From: QHXM01 sp032160705
GTDB lineage: Bacteria; Acidobacteriota; Blastocatellia; Pyrinomonadales; Pyrinomonadaceae
NCBI GenBank assembly: GCA_032160705.1
Contig: JAVHVE010000037.1
Location: 1-64,000, forward strand
Reading direction: 5' to 3'
DNA: 64,000 nt
Part shown: piece by piece, positions 24,430 to 32,975 of the stretch
Layout of the letters: every line of letters begins with the position of its first letter
Numbering within the stretch: position 1 is the first letter of the stretch
The notes under the pieces: generated by a model
The model's database searches: none
Told to the model about the DNA's origin: nothing
What the model saw: only the letters and a program-made list of their open reading frames with translations
Position numbers and translations under genes: made by a program

Positions 24430-25365
24430 ATGAGCAAACGTTTGCTTTGTATCCTGGGAGGAATCGTCCTCTCGCTTGCCACTGCCAGTACGACTCTCGC
24501 ACAAAACACTCCAACAACCACGACGCAGACCACAGCCGTTCAAAACGCGGACGGAACCTGGACTGTCATCGAGTATCCGGTTGACAAAGAGGTCATCGTC
24601 AACCTGACTCCGAACAACATTCCCAATGCGACAGGTCGCGCCACGATTCATCGCATGGCTAACGGGACGATGGTTAATCTGGATGTCTCAGGTTTGACCA
24701 ACGTGAGCAACCTGAATCTGTATGCGGTTGACCCGCTCAATCGTGTCACCTTGCTCGGCCCCGTCGCGGTCAGCAACGGCACAGGGACTTTCAGCACGAC
24801 CACACCGCTCGACAAGTTCATGCTCGTGCTTTCCCCCGACGCCAACCTGACGACCTATACGCCGCAAACCAACGTGCTCTTCAGAAGCACCGTGCCGCAG
24901 GGCTTCGCGGTTGTGCCGCTGTCGAGCACGGACAAAGATGGCGCAGCGGTCGGCGAAAAAGTCTCTGCCGTTTCAACGGCGGGCGGAACCACCGCTTACA
25001 CCGCGCCCATGCTCAACATTCCCGGAATGAAGCGTGGCGAGGACTCGATGATTAAGGTCAACTTCACCGGCGCATTGACGGGCGCACGCGCCAACATCAA
25101 CGTTGAGCCGCGTAAAGACGGCCCGACGATGATTACCGCGCGTTTCCATGAATTGAAGGAAGCACCGGCGGGGCAGGTTTACGTGCTCTGGGCGGTCGGG
25201 GCTGACAACCGCTACGTCAAGCTCGGCCAGATCGTCAACACCGGCGGCAGAAACGAGGCTGAGATTAAGTCCGAAACGGCTCTGCGGGATTTCGGCCTCA
25301 TTGTCACGCTGGAAGACGAAGTGTCAGCGCCGCGCGGCACACTCGTCGGAACGTTCATCCGTTAA
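24430..25365 (+). CDS. Secreted protein of unknown function
   Basis: 311 aa. The signal peptide ends at 'TTLAQNTPTTTT', followed by a Thr-rich stretch and two beta-rich halves. The second half contains 'GQVYVLWAVGADNRYVKLGQ', a pattern like the anti-sigma-K factor (RskA) C-terminal domain, without any anti-sigma N-terminal part. Strong ribosome site (CAGGAGGGAG). It is preceded by a sigma54 promoter and followed by a terminator, so it is a monocistronic, probably regulated, exported protein. Confidence 0.75.
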   Translation: MSKRLLCILGGIVLSLATASTTLAQNTPTTTTQTTAVQNADGTWTVIEYPVDKEVIVNLTPNNIPNATGRATIHRMANGTMVNLDVSGLTNVSNLNLYAVDPLNRVTLLGPVAVSNGTGTFSTTTPLDKFMLVLSPDANLTTYTPQTNVLFRSTVPQGFAVVPLSSTDKDGAAVGEKVSAVSTAGGTTAYTAPMLNIPGMKRGEDSMIKVNFTGALTGARANINVEPRKDGPTMITARFHELKEAPAGQVYVLWAVGADNRYVKLGQIVNTGGRNEAEIKSETALRDFGLIVTLEDEVSAPRGTLVGTFIR

Positions 25366-25396
25366 GACGCTCACTCGCGATATTCTTAAAAATAAA

Positions 25397-25432
25397 AGAG
25401 GCCGCCCTGAATCCGGGGCGGCCTCTTCTCCT
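25397..25432 (+). terminator. Rho-independent terminator
   Basis: AGAGGCCGCCC pairs with GGGCGGCCTCT over an 8-nt loop, followed by TCTCCTTCCC (weak T-tract). Confidence 0.75.
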
Positions 25433-25445
25433 TCCCGTAAAATTC

Positions 25446-25476
25446 TTGATTTTTCCTCCCGGCAATGTGCTATATT
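25446..25476 (+). promoter_or_regulatory. Possible promoter of the protease gene
   Basis: TTGATT and TATATT are separated by 19 nt. The spacing is long, so this is weak. Nothing else was seen in the 25433-25680 gap. Confidence 0.3.
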
Positions 25477-25680
25477 CGGTTTACCGGTTAAGCCAACGGC
25501 TGACCCGGCAATCCTGAACCTTAAGCGGCACGAGCTTTTCCGCGCATCCCCGATAAACGGTCAGGAAACTTTGGCGGTCTCACGCGCCAACTCCTCATAC
25601 ACCCAAGAGGACTATCGCTCATTAAAAATCTTCCTCGCTAGGTAGACTTTTTCGCCCATTCAAAGCGAAGGACTGTCGCT

Positions 25681-26826
25681 ATGTTGAAACGCAAGCTTCC
25701 CCTATGGCTGGCGCTCGCTCTGCTTTCGGTAATTCCGGCAATCGCGCAAGCCCAGGAAACTCTCCCCGAACTAATTCGCCGCGTTAAGCCTGCGGTCGTC
25801 GCCGTCATCACCTACGACTCCAAAATGGAAGTCCAGATGACCGGCAGCGGATTTTTCATCCGCCCCGGACAAGTGTTGACGAACCTGCACGTCATTGACG
25901 GAGCGCACCACGCCGAAATCAGAACTCTCGACGGCAAGGGAAAGACTTACGCCGCCGACGGCATTGTCAGCCTCGACGAAGAGGGCGACCTCGCCGTTCT
26001 GAGCGTCCCAATGCCCACAGACCGCGCCCGCGCTCTTGAAATTGCAGCGTCTCTGCCCGAAGAAGGCGAACAGGTTTTCGTCATTGGAAATCCGCTCAGG
26101 CTCGAAGGCTCTGTCTCCGACGGCATCGTCTCGGCTGTGCGTGAAGTGCCCAATCTCGGAGAGATTATTCAGATTACTGCTCCCATCTCTCACGGCAATT
26201 CGGGCAGCCCGCTCTTCAACATGAAAGGTCAGGTCATTGGCGTCATCACGATGAAGGTGACCAACGGGCAGAACATCAACCTCGCGCTCGGCGCATCGCG
26301 CCTGCGCGGGCTTCGTCCCGGAAACCTTTTGACATTTGCCGACCTCCCGGCGAGAAACAAGACGGGCGCGCCATCTGAGCTGCTGGCTGAATGGTGGTAT
26401 CGCAACGGATTGAACTCGCTCTGGCTGGGAAACTATGACAGCGCCCTGGGATACTTCGAGAATGCCGTCAACAAGAATCCCGACCGGGCTGAGGCGTGGA
26501 TTCAGGTCGGCTACTGTAAGGTCAAACAGGGGAAGAACGGCGATGCCGTCAAGGCCTTCCAGCGTGCCATCCAACTCAGGCCCAACTCATTTGAGGCCTA
26601 CAACAAGCTCGGCGACGCTTACTACTACGCCGGAAGATTCTACGAAGCCATCGAAGCCTACAAGCAGGCCGCGCGCATCCGCCCCGACATGGCCGAAGCC
26701 TACTACAACCTCGGCATGACTTATTTAGAAACAGGCGACCGTGCCTCAGCCATCGTTCAACTTCGCACGCTTCAACCACTCGACACGAAACTCTACGGCA
26801 AACTGCTCGGCGAAATTCAAAGGTAA
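25681..26826 (+). CDS. HtrA-like trypsin-type serine protease with TPR domain
   Basis: 381 aa. Signal peptide 1-25 ('AIAQAQ'). A trypsin-like domain carries the triad H70 ('LTNLHVIDG'), D103 ('EGDLAVLSV') and S174 ('HGNSGSPLFN'). Instead of PDZ domains, the C-terminal 140 residues hold three to four TPRs ('AEAWIQVGYCKVKQGK', 'FEAYNKLGDAYYYAGRFYEA', 'AEAYYNLGMTYLETGD'). Probably a periplasmic quality-control protease whose TPRs bind partners. The TAA stop lies inside the following repeat arm. Confidence 0.92.
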   Translation: MLKRKLPLWLALALLSVIPAIAQAQETLPELIRRVKPAVVAVITYDSKMEVQMTGSGFFIRPGQVLTNLHVIDGAHHAEIRTLDGKGKTYAADGIVSLDEEGDLAVLSVPMPTDRARALEIAASLPEEGEQVFVIGNPLRLEGSVSDGIVSAVREVPNLGEIIQITAPISHGNSGSPLFNMKGQVIGVITMKVTNGQNINLALGASRLRGLRPGNLLTFADLPARNKTGAPSELLAEWWYRNGLNSLWLGNYDSALGYFENAVNKNPDRAEAWIQVGYCKVKQGKNGDAVKAFQRAIQLRPNSFEAYNKLGDAYYYAGRFYEAIEAYKQAARIRPDMAEAYYNLGMTYLETGDRASAIVQLRTLQPLDTKLYGKLLGEIQR

Positions 26827-26926
26827 GGCAAAAGGTAAAAGTAAAAAGGCAAAAGGAAGGCGGAAACCAATTTAATAAAAATGGCTTCCGCCTTCCTTTT
26901 GCCTTTTACCTTTTTACTTTTACCTT
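26821..26926. repeat. Heptad-repeat hairpin, AGGCAAA family
   Basis: Left arm 26821-26865 and right arm 26886-26926 are near-perfect complements. The plus-strand protease stop (26824-26826) is within the left arm and the minus-strand M16 stop is 3 bp beyond the right arm. Confidence 0.88.
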
Positions 26927-26929
26927 GTC

Positions 26930-28408
26930 TTATTCTCCCGTCTGGCTTGTGAACACAGACTTGTCTATTCGCTGGGGGTCGCCAATGACGACGAAGCGGA
27001 TGTTGCGCATGTATTTTTGGGCAACGCGCTGCACGTCAGCCGGTGAGACGGCGCGCAGGTGTGAGAGCATATCGAAGGAACGAAGCCAGCCGCCGCCGAT
27101 CAATTCATATTCCGCGAGATTTCCCGCCTGAGCCGCGTTTGTCTCCTGGCTGAGATAATAGGTGGTCAGAAATTGTGAGATGACGCCCGTGATGTCCCGC
27201 TGGTCAATCGGCTGTGTTTGCAGCCGCTTGATCTCATCAAGCATGACGCGCACCGCCTTGTTCGCATCAACCGCCGTCACGTAAATGCCGCCGACGTTTG
27301 CGCCCTGACTGTTCAGGAATGCGTTCGGAGCGTATGAGAGATTACGCTTGACGCGCACCTCCTCGAAGACGCGGTCGCGCAGGATGCTTGAAGCGATCTG
27401 CATGGCGTGGATGTCGTCAGCGGTCAGGGCTGGCGCAGTGAACAGACCCTGAATGTAATTGGTCGGCAATCCTCGCTGGGTGACTTCAACTGTCGGAGCG
27501 GCAAATGTAAGTTGCGGCACAGGCTCTGAAGCGTAAGTGCCGCGCGGGAGCTTACCGAATGAAGCGGCCACCGATGCGCGCACCTGCGCGGGGTCTAGAT
27601 CGCCGACGACGACGAGCAGCAGCCTTGAGGTCTGCATCATCTGCTGGTGATATTTGCGCACATCTTCGAGGTTGAGGCGCGCGACCGATTCGGCTGTCCC
27701 CTGCGGGCGGTTGAGATACGGATGTCCGGCGTAGGCCACGCGCTCTTGCAGACGTTGAAGATAAGTGTCGGGGTCGTCCGAATCATCCCGCAGTGCGGAG
27801 ACCTTGCGGCTCTGGACAAGCGCGAAATCCTCTTTCGTGAAGGCGGGTCTGAGCGCTACGTCCGTGAAGATTTCCCACGAGCGGTCAAAGTTGGCGCGCG
27901 TGGAGGTCAAAGACAAAACTGAATAGTCGTAGTTTTCGCTTGCGTTGAGAACCGTGCCCATGCGCGAGAGTTCCGTGCGCAGGCGCTCACGCGGAAAGCT
28001 CAAACTCGCTTCCGTCGCAACGTCGAGCATCAGGGATTCGATTCCGGCATTCTCCGCCGTGATGTTGCGCGAGCCGCCGCGCAGGAAGAGTCCGGCGGCG
28101 ACCGTCTGACTGCCTGCGCGGCGTTTGACGAGCACCTTCATGCCATTGACATCAAACTCCGTGACGAGCGAGGCAGCCCGGCGCTCAGCATTAGATTGCT
28201 CGGCATCGGCTGGCGGAGCTTGCTTCGACGCCTGCTCCGCCTGCGTGACCTTCGGCTTCTCAACATTTTGCGCCGACACGCCGCCCGCGCCAAAAGCGAA
28301 CACCGCAATTAAGAGAATAGAGAAAAGTGAACGCACAAAATCAGAACCGGAGTCTGCACGCTTTTCACTGCCAACTGCCAACTGCTTACTGCCTACTGTT
28401 TTTCTCAT
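26930..28408 (-). CDS. M16 peptidase-family protein, catalytically inactive partner
   Basis: 492 aa. M16 fold over both halves ('VNGMKVLVKRRAGSQTVAAG', 'VVVGDLDPAQVRASV', 'RGLPTNYIQGLF') but the zinc motif HxxEH is replaced ('GIESLMLDVATEAS'), so it cannot bind the catalytic zinc. In two-subunit M16 proteases such a protein pairs with an active one, here the gene directly upstream with a 4-bp ATGA overlap. Exported by a signal peptide ('FSILLIAVFAFGAGGVSAQ'). The first 17 residues ('TVGSKQLAVGSEK') are translated from a GGCAGTA-type repeat arm, so the N-terminus has been extended by the repeat. Confidence 0.9.
   Translation of the reverse strand: MRKTVGSKQLAVGSEKRADSGSDFVRSLFSILLIAVFAFGAGGVSAQNVEKPKVTQAEQASKQAPPADAEQSNAERRAASLVTEFDVNGMKVLVKRRAGSQTVAAGLFLRGGSRNITAENAGIESLMLDVATEASLSFPRERLRTELSRMGTVLNASENYDYSVLSLTSTRANFDRSWEIFTDVALRPAFTKEDFALVQSRKVSALRDDSDDPDTYLQRLQERVAYAGHPYLNRPQGTAESVARLNLEDVRKYHQQMMQTSRLLLVVVGDLDPAQVRASVAASFGKLPRGTYASEPVPQLTFAAPTVEVTQRGLPTNYIQGLFTAPALTADDIHAMQIASSILRDRVFEEVRVKRNLSYAPNAFLNSQGANVGGIYVTAVDANKAVRVMLDEIKRLQTQPIDQRDITGVISQFLTTYYLSQETNAAQAGNLAEYELIGGGWLRSFDMLSHLRAVSPADVQRVAQKYMRNIRFVVIGDPQRIDKSVFTSQTGE
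28361..28402. repeat. Single GGCAGTG-type heptad arm inside a coding region
   Basis: ACTGCCAACTGCCAACTGCT and following units match the right arms of the intergenic hairpins, but no opposing arm is nearby. It lies in frame at the start of the inactive M16 gene. Confidence 0.75.
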
Positions 28409-29838
28409 TGCCCGATTAACTCCTCCGGTTTCAACTGAATTTGCTGCTGTGCCTCTTCAGAAATCAGGGCGAGTCCGACGTGCGGCTTGCCCTGAATGTA
28501 AGTCGTGATGTAGCGGCTGATGTCGGCGCGCGTCGTCCGGCGCAGGTTCTGGAGATAGCCGCGAAAATACTCAAGTCCCGTGGAAGACCACCAGAACGAC
28601 AGCGTGTGCGCGTATTCGCTCAGCTTCTCGCGCGAGTAAAGATCGTCGGCTTCGAGCAGGGCTTTGGCGCTTTCAAGCTGCTCGTCCGTGAAATAGTCTT
28701 TGTCGTTAAAATGCGCGACTTCCGCATAGATGGCGCGCAGCGCAGCGCGTGCCTTGTCCGGCGTGGTCTGCGCGATAATCTGGATCGGGCCGACGTTACG
28801 CTGTGTCAGGTAACCGATGGTGACGCCGTTGACCAGTCCCGTATCAACGAGCGCGCGTTGGAAACGAGAGTTGGGCTGCGTCAGGATGAAAGAGAAAACA
28901 TCAGCCGCGTAAGTGCCGGGATTGTCTTTGCCGATAGATGGCCCGTGCCAGCCGATATTGATGAGGACGTTCTGGACGGGCTGCTTGACGACTGCGCCCT
29001 CGCTCTTGAGAAGCGGCGGGTGCTCGACCATTGGATATTTAATGAACGGGTCTTCGGCTTTCGGCCAGTCTCCGTAAAACTCCTGCGCCATCTTGAAAAT
29101 CTCTTCGGGCTGCACGTCGCCCGTCACGACGAGCGCCGAATTGTTCGGCACGTAATAGCGCGACTGAATCAATCGCATCATGTCGGTCGTGGCGGTTGAG
29201 ACGGTCTGGCGGTTGCCGAGCGGATTCTTGCGGCTCGGATACTTGTAAAAGAGCCGGTTAGTCATCTCCAGATTAAGATAGTAAAACGGGTTGGACTCAT
29301 TGCGATCAATCTCGCCGATGACGACTTCGCGTTCACGCTCAAACTCACCTTTGTCAAAAAGCGGATAGCGGATCGCGTCGCGCATAAAGTTCATGGCCGT
29401 GCGCAGGTTCGGGCTGGTCGTCGTGAAGTAATAGTTGACGACCTCTTCGCGCGTCGTGCCGTTATAGGCGATGCCTAGCTGCCCGATTCTTTGCAGGTAT
29501 TCCTCCGCATTGGCAATCGCGCGGTTGGCCTTGAAGAACATGTGCTCGTAAAGATGCGAGAGGCCGTTTAATTCAGGCGGCTCGGTGTAAGAGCCGTTTC
29601 GGGCGGCCATCTCGATTGTCACGAGCGGGACGGAATGGTCTTCCAGCACGATGATTTCAAGACCGTTCGGCAAGACGCGATTGACGAGCTGCGCCTGCGG
29701 CATTGGCGCAGGCTTAGCGGCAGTCGCCTTCGACGAAGCGCGCGGCGCAGTTTGCGGCACAGCAGCCCTTGCAGGCAGCGCGCCCAGGGGCGCAAGAAGC
29801 GACCAGAGAAGTGCGAAAATCAAGAGATTGCGTTTCAA
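28405..29838 (-). CDS. M16 zinc peptidase, active subunit
   Basis: 477 aa. Signal peptide (residues 1-26, 'LPARAAVPQ'). Zinc motif H95-x-x-E98-H99 in 'LSHLYEHMFFKANRA' (normal HxxEH order), with the downstream Glu ligand near 'REREVVIGEIDRNE'. Two M16 domains ('ALVVTGDVQPEEIFKMAQEF', 'NVLINIGWHGPSIG'). It degrades peptides, probably in the periplasm, as a heterodimer with the following inactive homologue. The stop overlaps the partner's ATG by 4 bp, so the two are translationally coupled. Confidence 0.93.
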   Translation of the reverse strand: MKRNLLIFALLWSLLAPLGALPARAAVPQTAPRASSKATAAKPAPMPQAQLVNRVLPNGLEIIVLEDHSVPLVTIEMAARNGSYTEPPELNGLSHLYEHMFFKANRAIANAEEYLQRIGQLGIAYNGTTREEVVNYYFTTTSPNLRTAMNFMRDAIRYPLFDKGEFEREREVVIGEIDRNESNPFYYLNLEMTNRLFYKYPSRKNPLGNRQTVSTATTDMMRLIQSRYYVPNNSALVVTGDVQPEEIFKMAQEFYGDWPKAEDPFIKYPMVEHPPLLKSEGAVVKQPVQNVLINIGWHGPSIGKDNPGTYAADVFSFILTQPNSRFQRALVDTGLVNGVTIGYLTQRNVGPIQIIAQTTPDKARAALRAIYAEVAHFNDKDYFTDEQLESAKALLEADDLYSREKLSEYAHTLSFWWSSTGLEYFRGYLQNLRRTTRADISRYITTYIQGKPHVGLALISEEAQQQIQLKPEELIGQ

Positions 29839-29964
29839 GAAAAGCTCCGTTCGTTGATTTGAAGAATTAGATTCACTTTACCATAAACACTAAGGTCGGG
29901 CTTTGCCCCGATGCCTGATAGAACGATACCGGGCAGTTCGATGTTGCAGAAAGCTGTGGGGATG

Positions 29965-31494
29965 TCAGCCCGCGTAAGACTCGTCCTGCTCAATTTTCGA
30001 GAGCACCCAGTCGAATTCCCCGCTCGTCACCTTGCCGTGGCAATACTCACAGATACCCGTCACGTTTATTTTTAGCGGCGCGCCGCAATTCGGGCAGTTG
30101 AGGTCTGCGCGAGCGTGCGCTGGCTTAGCGTTGCGGTTGCGAATAAACGTCCAGTATTCGCTCCAGCGTCGCATTTTCTTATTCGAGCCGCTGACGATCT
30201 TGCCCTGTTTGTCCACAGTGTAATCTTGTCCTTCGGCCCAGATGCGCATCGTGACGGAGTGGTAGAAGGCATCCTCCTTAATCTTGACGGGCAGCATCCG
30301 TGTGATACGGAAGTTATCGAGCGCGTTTCTCAAGCCCTGTCGCTTGTAAGCCTCGATCCAGTATTGATGCATCTGGAAAATGTTGTCCGTTTCGTGCGGG
30401 CGGGCGCGCTCCCATGCAAGCGACGACCATGCCAGTTGCAGCTCGTTGAAGATAAGCGAGACGCGATTCTCGAAATCGAGCCAACGAAACGTTGGATTGT
30501 TCTGCTGGAAGTGCGCGCTGACGTTCTGGAAATTGGGCTGAATGACGGACTGGTAATCCGTCCCGACTTCCGGCACATTCGAGGTCAGGAGCGGCCCGCG
30601 CGCTTCACGGCTCAAGAGGGCGATTGAGCGGACGAACCATTGAAACTCGCCGCTCTCGATGCGCGCCCCGCAGAAAGCGCACGCGCCCGTCGTGTCTTTC
30701 ATCAGGGCTGCGCCGCAACGCGGACAGTGCAACGCTGTCGCTTGCGCTGGCGTCGGCGACAGCACCTCGCGCTTGCGCTCCATGACCCAGCGCTCGCGCA
30801 CGTAGTAGGTCATCTCCTTTGGCTTCTGCCCGTCGCCTCCGACAATCTCCGTGTAGTTCGTCTCAAATTCGACGCTAATCATCACGACGGGCGAGGTCAG
30901 ACCCTGCACGCCCGCGACCTGCATCGAGCCGATGATAACGCCGACGACCCGTTGCAGGTGCGGCGGGTTGCGCTCAATCAAAGCGCCGCGTGCGGCCTCG
31001 CTCAAGTATGGCGAAAGCTCGTCGAGTTTTCCGAGCCCGCGCGCGTCCTGCGCCCGGCTGTAAAGCGCGTAGCAGAAGTCCGTGAAAGTGATTTCAGAAA
31101 AATTCGGGTCGAATTTGCGGAGCTGGTTGAATTCCTGCGTGAAGCTCCTGTGCGCCGGTGTGACGACCGAGTCCGCCGAGCAGACCGAAGGCGGCGTCTT
31201 ATCTTTCTTGAGATAGACGTAGAGGATGACGCTGATAATGATGATGTCGAGCGGAATGCCGATGGCCGGATACTCGAAGGTGAGCAGGATCAGCCGGAAG
31301 AGTATCCAGATGATGAAGCCCGCACCCTCGCCGCTCCCGCCGCCACCACGACTTCCGCCACCGTAAGATTGCCCACCGCCAACGCGCGCCAGTGTCTCCG
31401 GCGCGAAGAATGCGAAGGCCAGAAGCACGACCGAAATCACGCCTGCGAAGACGAGGATGCGAGGGAAAAGCTTTGCGCGGCGTGGATGATTCAT
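29965..31494 (-). CDS. Membrane protein with two zinc ribbons and Tim44-like domains
   Basis: 509 aa. Signal or anchor helix, Gly/Ser-rich segment ('GGGSRGGGGSGEG') and a second TM pair (about 57-95). A Tim44-like domain (about 110-240, 'FSEITFTDFCYALYSRAQDA') is followed by a zinc ribbon ('CPRCGAALMKDT', 'CAFCGARI'). A second Tim44-like domain ('RVSLIFNELQLAWSSLAWER') and a second zinc ribbon ('CPNCGAPLKINVTG', 'CEYCHGKV') follow. Similar proteins sit beside TPM-domain proteins, as here (4-bp overlap with the upstream gene). Role unknown; envelope stress or assembly is a guess. A small hairpin TCGGGCTTTGCCCCGA lies downstream at 29895. Confidence 0.75.
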   Translation of the reverse strand: MNHPRRAKLFPRILVFAGVISVVLLAFAFFAPETLARVGGGQSYGGGSRGGGGSGEGAGFIIWILFRLILLTFEYPAIGIPLDIIIISVILYVYLKKDKTPPSVCSADSVVTPAHRSFTQEFNQLRKFDPNFSEITFTDFCYALYSRAQDARGLGKLDELSPYLSEAARGALIERNPPHLQRVVGVIIGSMQVAGVQGLTSPVVMISVEFETNYTEIVGGDGQKPKEMTYYVRERWVMERKREVLSPTPAQATALHCPRCGAALMKDTTGACAFCGARIESGEFQWFVRSIALLSREARGPLLTSNVPEVGTDYQSVIQPNFQNVSAHFQQNNPTFRWLDFENRVSLIFNELQLAWSSLAWERARPHETDNIFQMHQYWIEAYKRQGLRNALDNFRITRMLPVKIKEDAFYHSVTMRIWAEGQDYTVDKQGKIVSGSNKKMRRWSEYWTFIRNRNAKPAHARADLNCPNCGAPLKINVTGICEYCHGKVTSGEFDWVLSKIEQDESYAG

Positions 31495-32120
31495 TTGAGA
31501 TCGAAGCGCGGCATGTCCGGCAGTTCGTTCGGATTCTCACCAGTTGGTGGTAGGTATTTAGCGAGCAGCGCGCCAAGCTCTTGAATCCTTTGCCGCAGGG
31601 TTTCGAGTTGCGGGATGCGCCCGGCGCGGTGCAACTCGTACACGCGCTCGTTCCATTCCAGAGGAGGCGCAGCCTTGAGCACGCCCCTATCGGCAATCAA
31701 CTCCAGCCGCCGCTCAAGCAGCGAGAGATAGATGAGCACGCCCATCTCTGCATCAGTGTTGGCAATCCCGGCCTCGTAAAACATCGCCGCCGCGCCCTCG
31801 CGCACCACTTCAGCGCGATATTCCTTCGTCGTCAACAGCCGCCGCAACGCGCTGCTGCGCGAGCAGACGTAAGCCCCGAGCGCGAAGAGGAGCACCACGT
31901 CAATGGCGACCCAGTAATGCTGAAACTCGAACGGCGCGAAGAGCAGGAAGAGAAGCCCAAGGAACGCCAGGATTGCACCACAGAGGTAATCCGCATGACG
32001 ATAATTGCCTGAGCGTGCGCGCACCGCGATTACAATCTCTGCATCCGTCTGCGCCTCGATTTCACGGACGCAATCGGCCAACTCATCACATGCGGATTGA
32101 TTAAACCGGGGGCGGGGCAT
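31491..32120 (-). CDS. TPM-domain membrane protein
   Basis: 209 aa. An N-terminal TPM (YgcG-type) fragment ('VREIEAQTDAEIVIAVRARS') is followed by two TM helices ('AILAFLGLLFLLFAPF', 'AIDVVLLFALGAYVC'), then the second TPM half ('AEVVREGAAAMFYEAGIANT', 'GVLIYLSLLERRLELIADRG'). This is the split TPM arrangement seen in putative phosphatases linked to photosystem or membrane repair in other phyla. It overlaps the Tim44-like gene by 4 bp and is probably its functional partner. Confidence 0.75.
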   Translation of the reverse strand: MPRPRFNQSACDELADCVREIEAQTDAEIVIAVRARSGNYRHADYLCGAILAFLGLLFLLFAPFEFQHYWVAIDVVLLFALGAYVCSRSSALRRLLTTKEYRAEVVREGAAAMFYEAGIANTDAEMGVLIYLSLLERRLELIADRGVLKAAPPLEWNERVYELHRAGRIPQLETLRQRIQELGALLAKYLPPTGENPNELPDMPRFDLK

Positions 32121-32235
32121 AAAGGAGTGGCGACGGCCTCTTTTCAGAAGTTAAAATGGAACTGGCACAGCAGGCGCTATCTTGACATGACACGCTCGCA
32201 AGCGACAAGCGGAGAGGGGAGCGAGTAGTGGGACA

Positions 32236-32300
32236 GTTCAGAGTACAAGCTTTAGCTTGCGCCTTGTCAAACGCGCAACCTAAAGGTTGGACTCTATACA
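32236..32300. repeat. Paired small hairpins in inverted arrangement
   Basis: CAAGC-TTTA-GCTTG (32246-32259) and CAACC-TAAA-GGTTG (32276-32289) are flanked by GAGT / ACTC. This is a shorter version of the nested-palindrome idea. The 32121-32512 gap contains no gene. Confidence 0.55.
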
Positions 32301-32367
32301 CTGCCTTCAATTTGACCCACTACCGGGGAGCGTGTTGCGTGTTTGTGGCAATGGTGCTGAAAGCGAT

Positions 32368-32444
32368 ATTAAGCCGCAAGATGCGTGATAATATCACTCA
32401 CAAGCGTGTTATGCCGCACATTGCGGCTTAATCAGTAGTTAGGT
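32368..32444 (+). other. Integron attC-like site (right half canonical)
   Basis: A 12-bp perfect inverted repeat ATTAAGCCGCAA (32368-32379) / TTGCGGCTTAAT (32421-32432) is followed after 5 nt by GTTAGGT (32438-32444). GCGGCTTAA-N-GTTAGGY is the L'-R' end of attC sites (R' consensus GTTRRRY). The R'' box expected upstream is degenerate. It would mark the 5' boundary of the following cassette-like gene. Confidence 0.5.
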
Positions 32445-32512
32445 GTCTATTGGTATTAATCGGGGAGTTTGTTAAAGTAAGATAGTGCTTGCATCACAGA
32501 GGATAAATGCAC

Positions 32513-32935
32513 ATGGACACATTACAACAAGAAAAAAAAGAAGCTGTTGACCGGCTTGTGATTAAGTATAACGACATTGAAGCATTCTTGGCGAAATTAG
32601 CCTCACGCGCTAAGTTGCTTGAACTCATGGTTCTTATTTTATCGGTTCTTACCTCTGGCAGTTTATGGTTGTTACTTTCCAAAAAGATTCCCGAAACTAC
32701 GCTTTGGTTTGGTGCGGTGGCTAGTACCATAGTATCAGGAATTACCCTGTACATAAAAGGTTCCGGCTTGAATCGAACCAGAGTCAAAGCATTGTCGTTG
32801 TATCAAGACTTCGGACAATTTCTTGCCGAGGTGCGTGACGCTGAATCTCTTCATGAAATCGGATATTGGTCTAAAACTAAAATGTTTGATAGTAGAATAG
32901 CAGACCTCCGTTATGGACGGCAGGACGACACCTAA
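32513..32935 (+). CDS. SLATT-like two-TM protein, cassette-borne
   Basis: About 140 aa. An N-terminal amphipathic helix, then two TM helices ('LLELMVLILSVLTSGSLWLL' and 'LWFGAVASTIVSGITLYIKG') and a C-terminal helical tail ('QDFGQFLAEVRDAESLHEIG'). This is the layout of SLATT domains, two-TM effectors that associate with SMODS/SLOG nucleotide-signalling and defence systems. No sensor gene is adjacent. AGAGGA lies 9 nt before ATG 32513; ATG 32507 is too close to it. Markedly more A+T-rich than its neighbours, and framed by attC-like boxes, the stop TAA lying inside ACCTAAC. Probably acquired as an integron-type cassette. Family assignment is by eye. Confidence 0.6.
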   Translation: MDTLQQEKKEAVDRLVIKYNDIEAFLAKLASRAKLLELMVLILSVLTSGSLWLLLSKKIPETTLWFGAVASTIVSGITLYIKGSGLNRTRVKALSLYQDFGQFLAEVRDAESLHEIGYWSKTKMFDSRIADLRYGRQDDT

Positions 32936-32940
32936 CAACC
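32930..32940 (+). other. attC R''-like box overlapping the cassette stop
   Basis: ACCTAAC (32930-32936) fits RYYYAAC and contains the gene's TAA. CTAACAACC (32932-32940) is the exact complement of GGTTGTTAG at 34374-34382, on the far side of the IS110 element. The two may therefore be the ends of one attC split by the insertion. Confidence 0.45.
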
Positions 32941-32975
32941 CATCTGAGGGTGACGAGTCAAGCAGAACTTCACAC

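Noticed and set aside
26930..28408. Second active M16 protease
   Set aside because: The zinc-binding HxxEH is absent ('ESLMLDVATEAS' in its place).
30640..31584. 314-aa plus-strand frame opposite the Tim44-like gene
   Set aside because: Antisense shadow with no recognisable motif.
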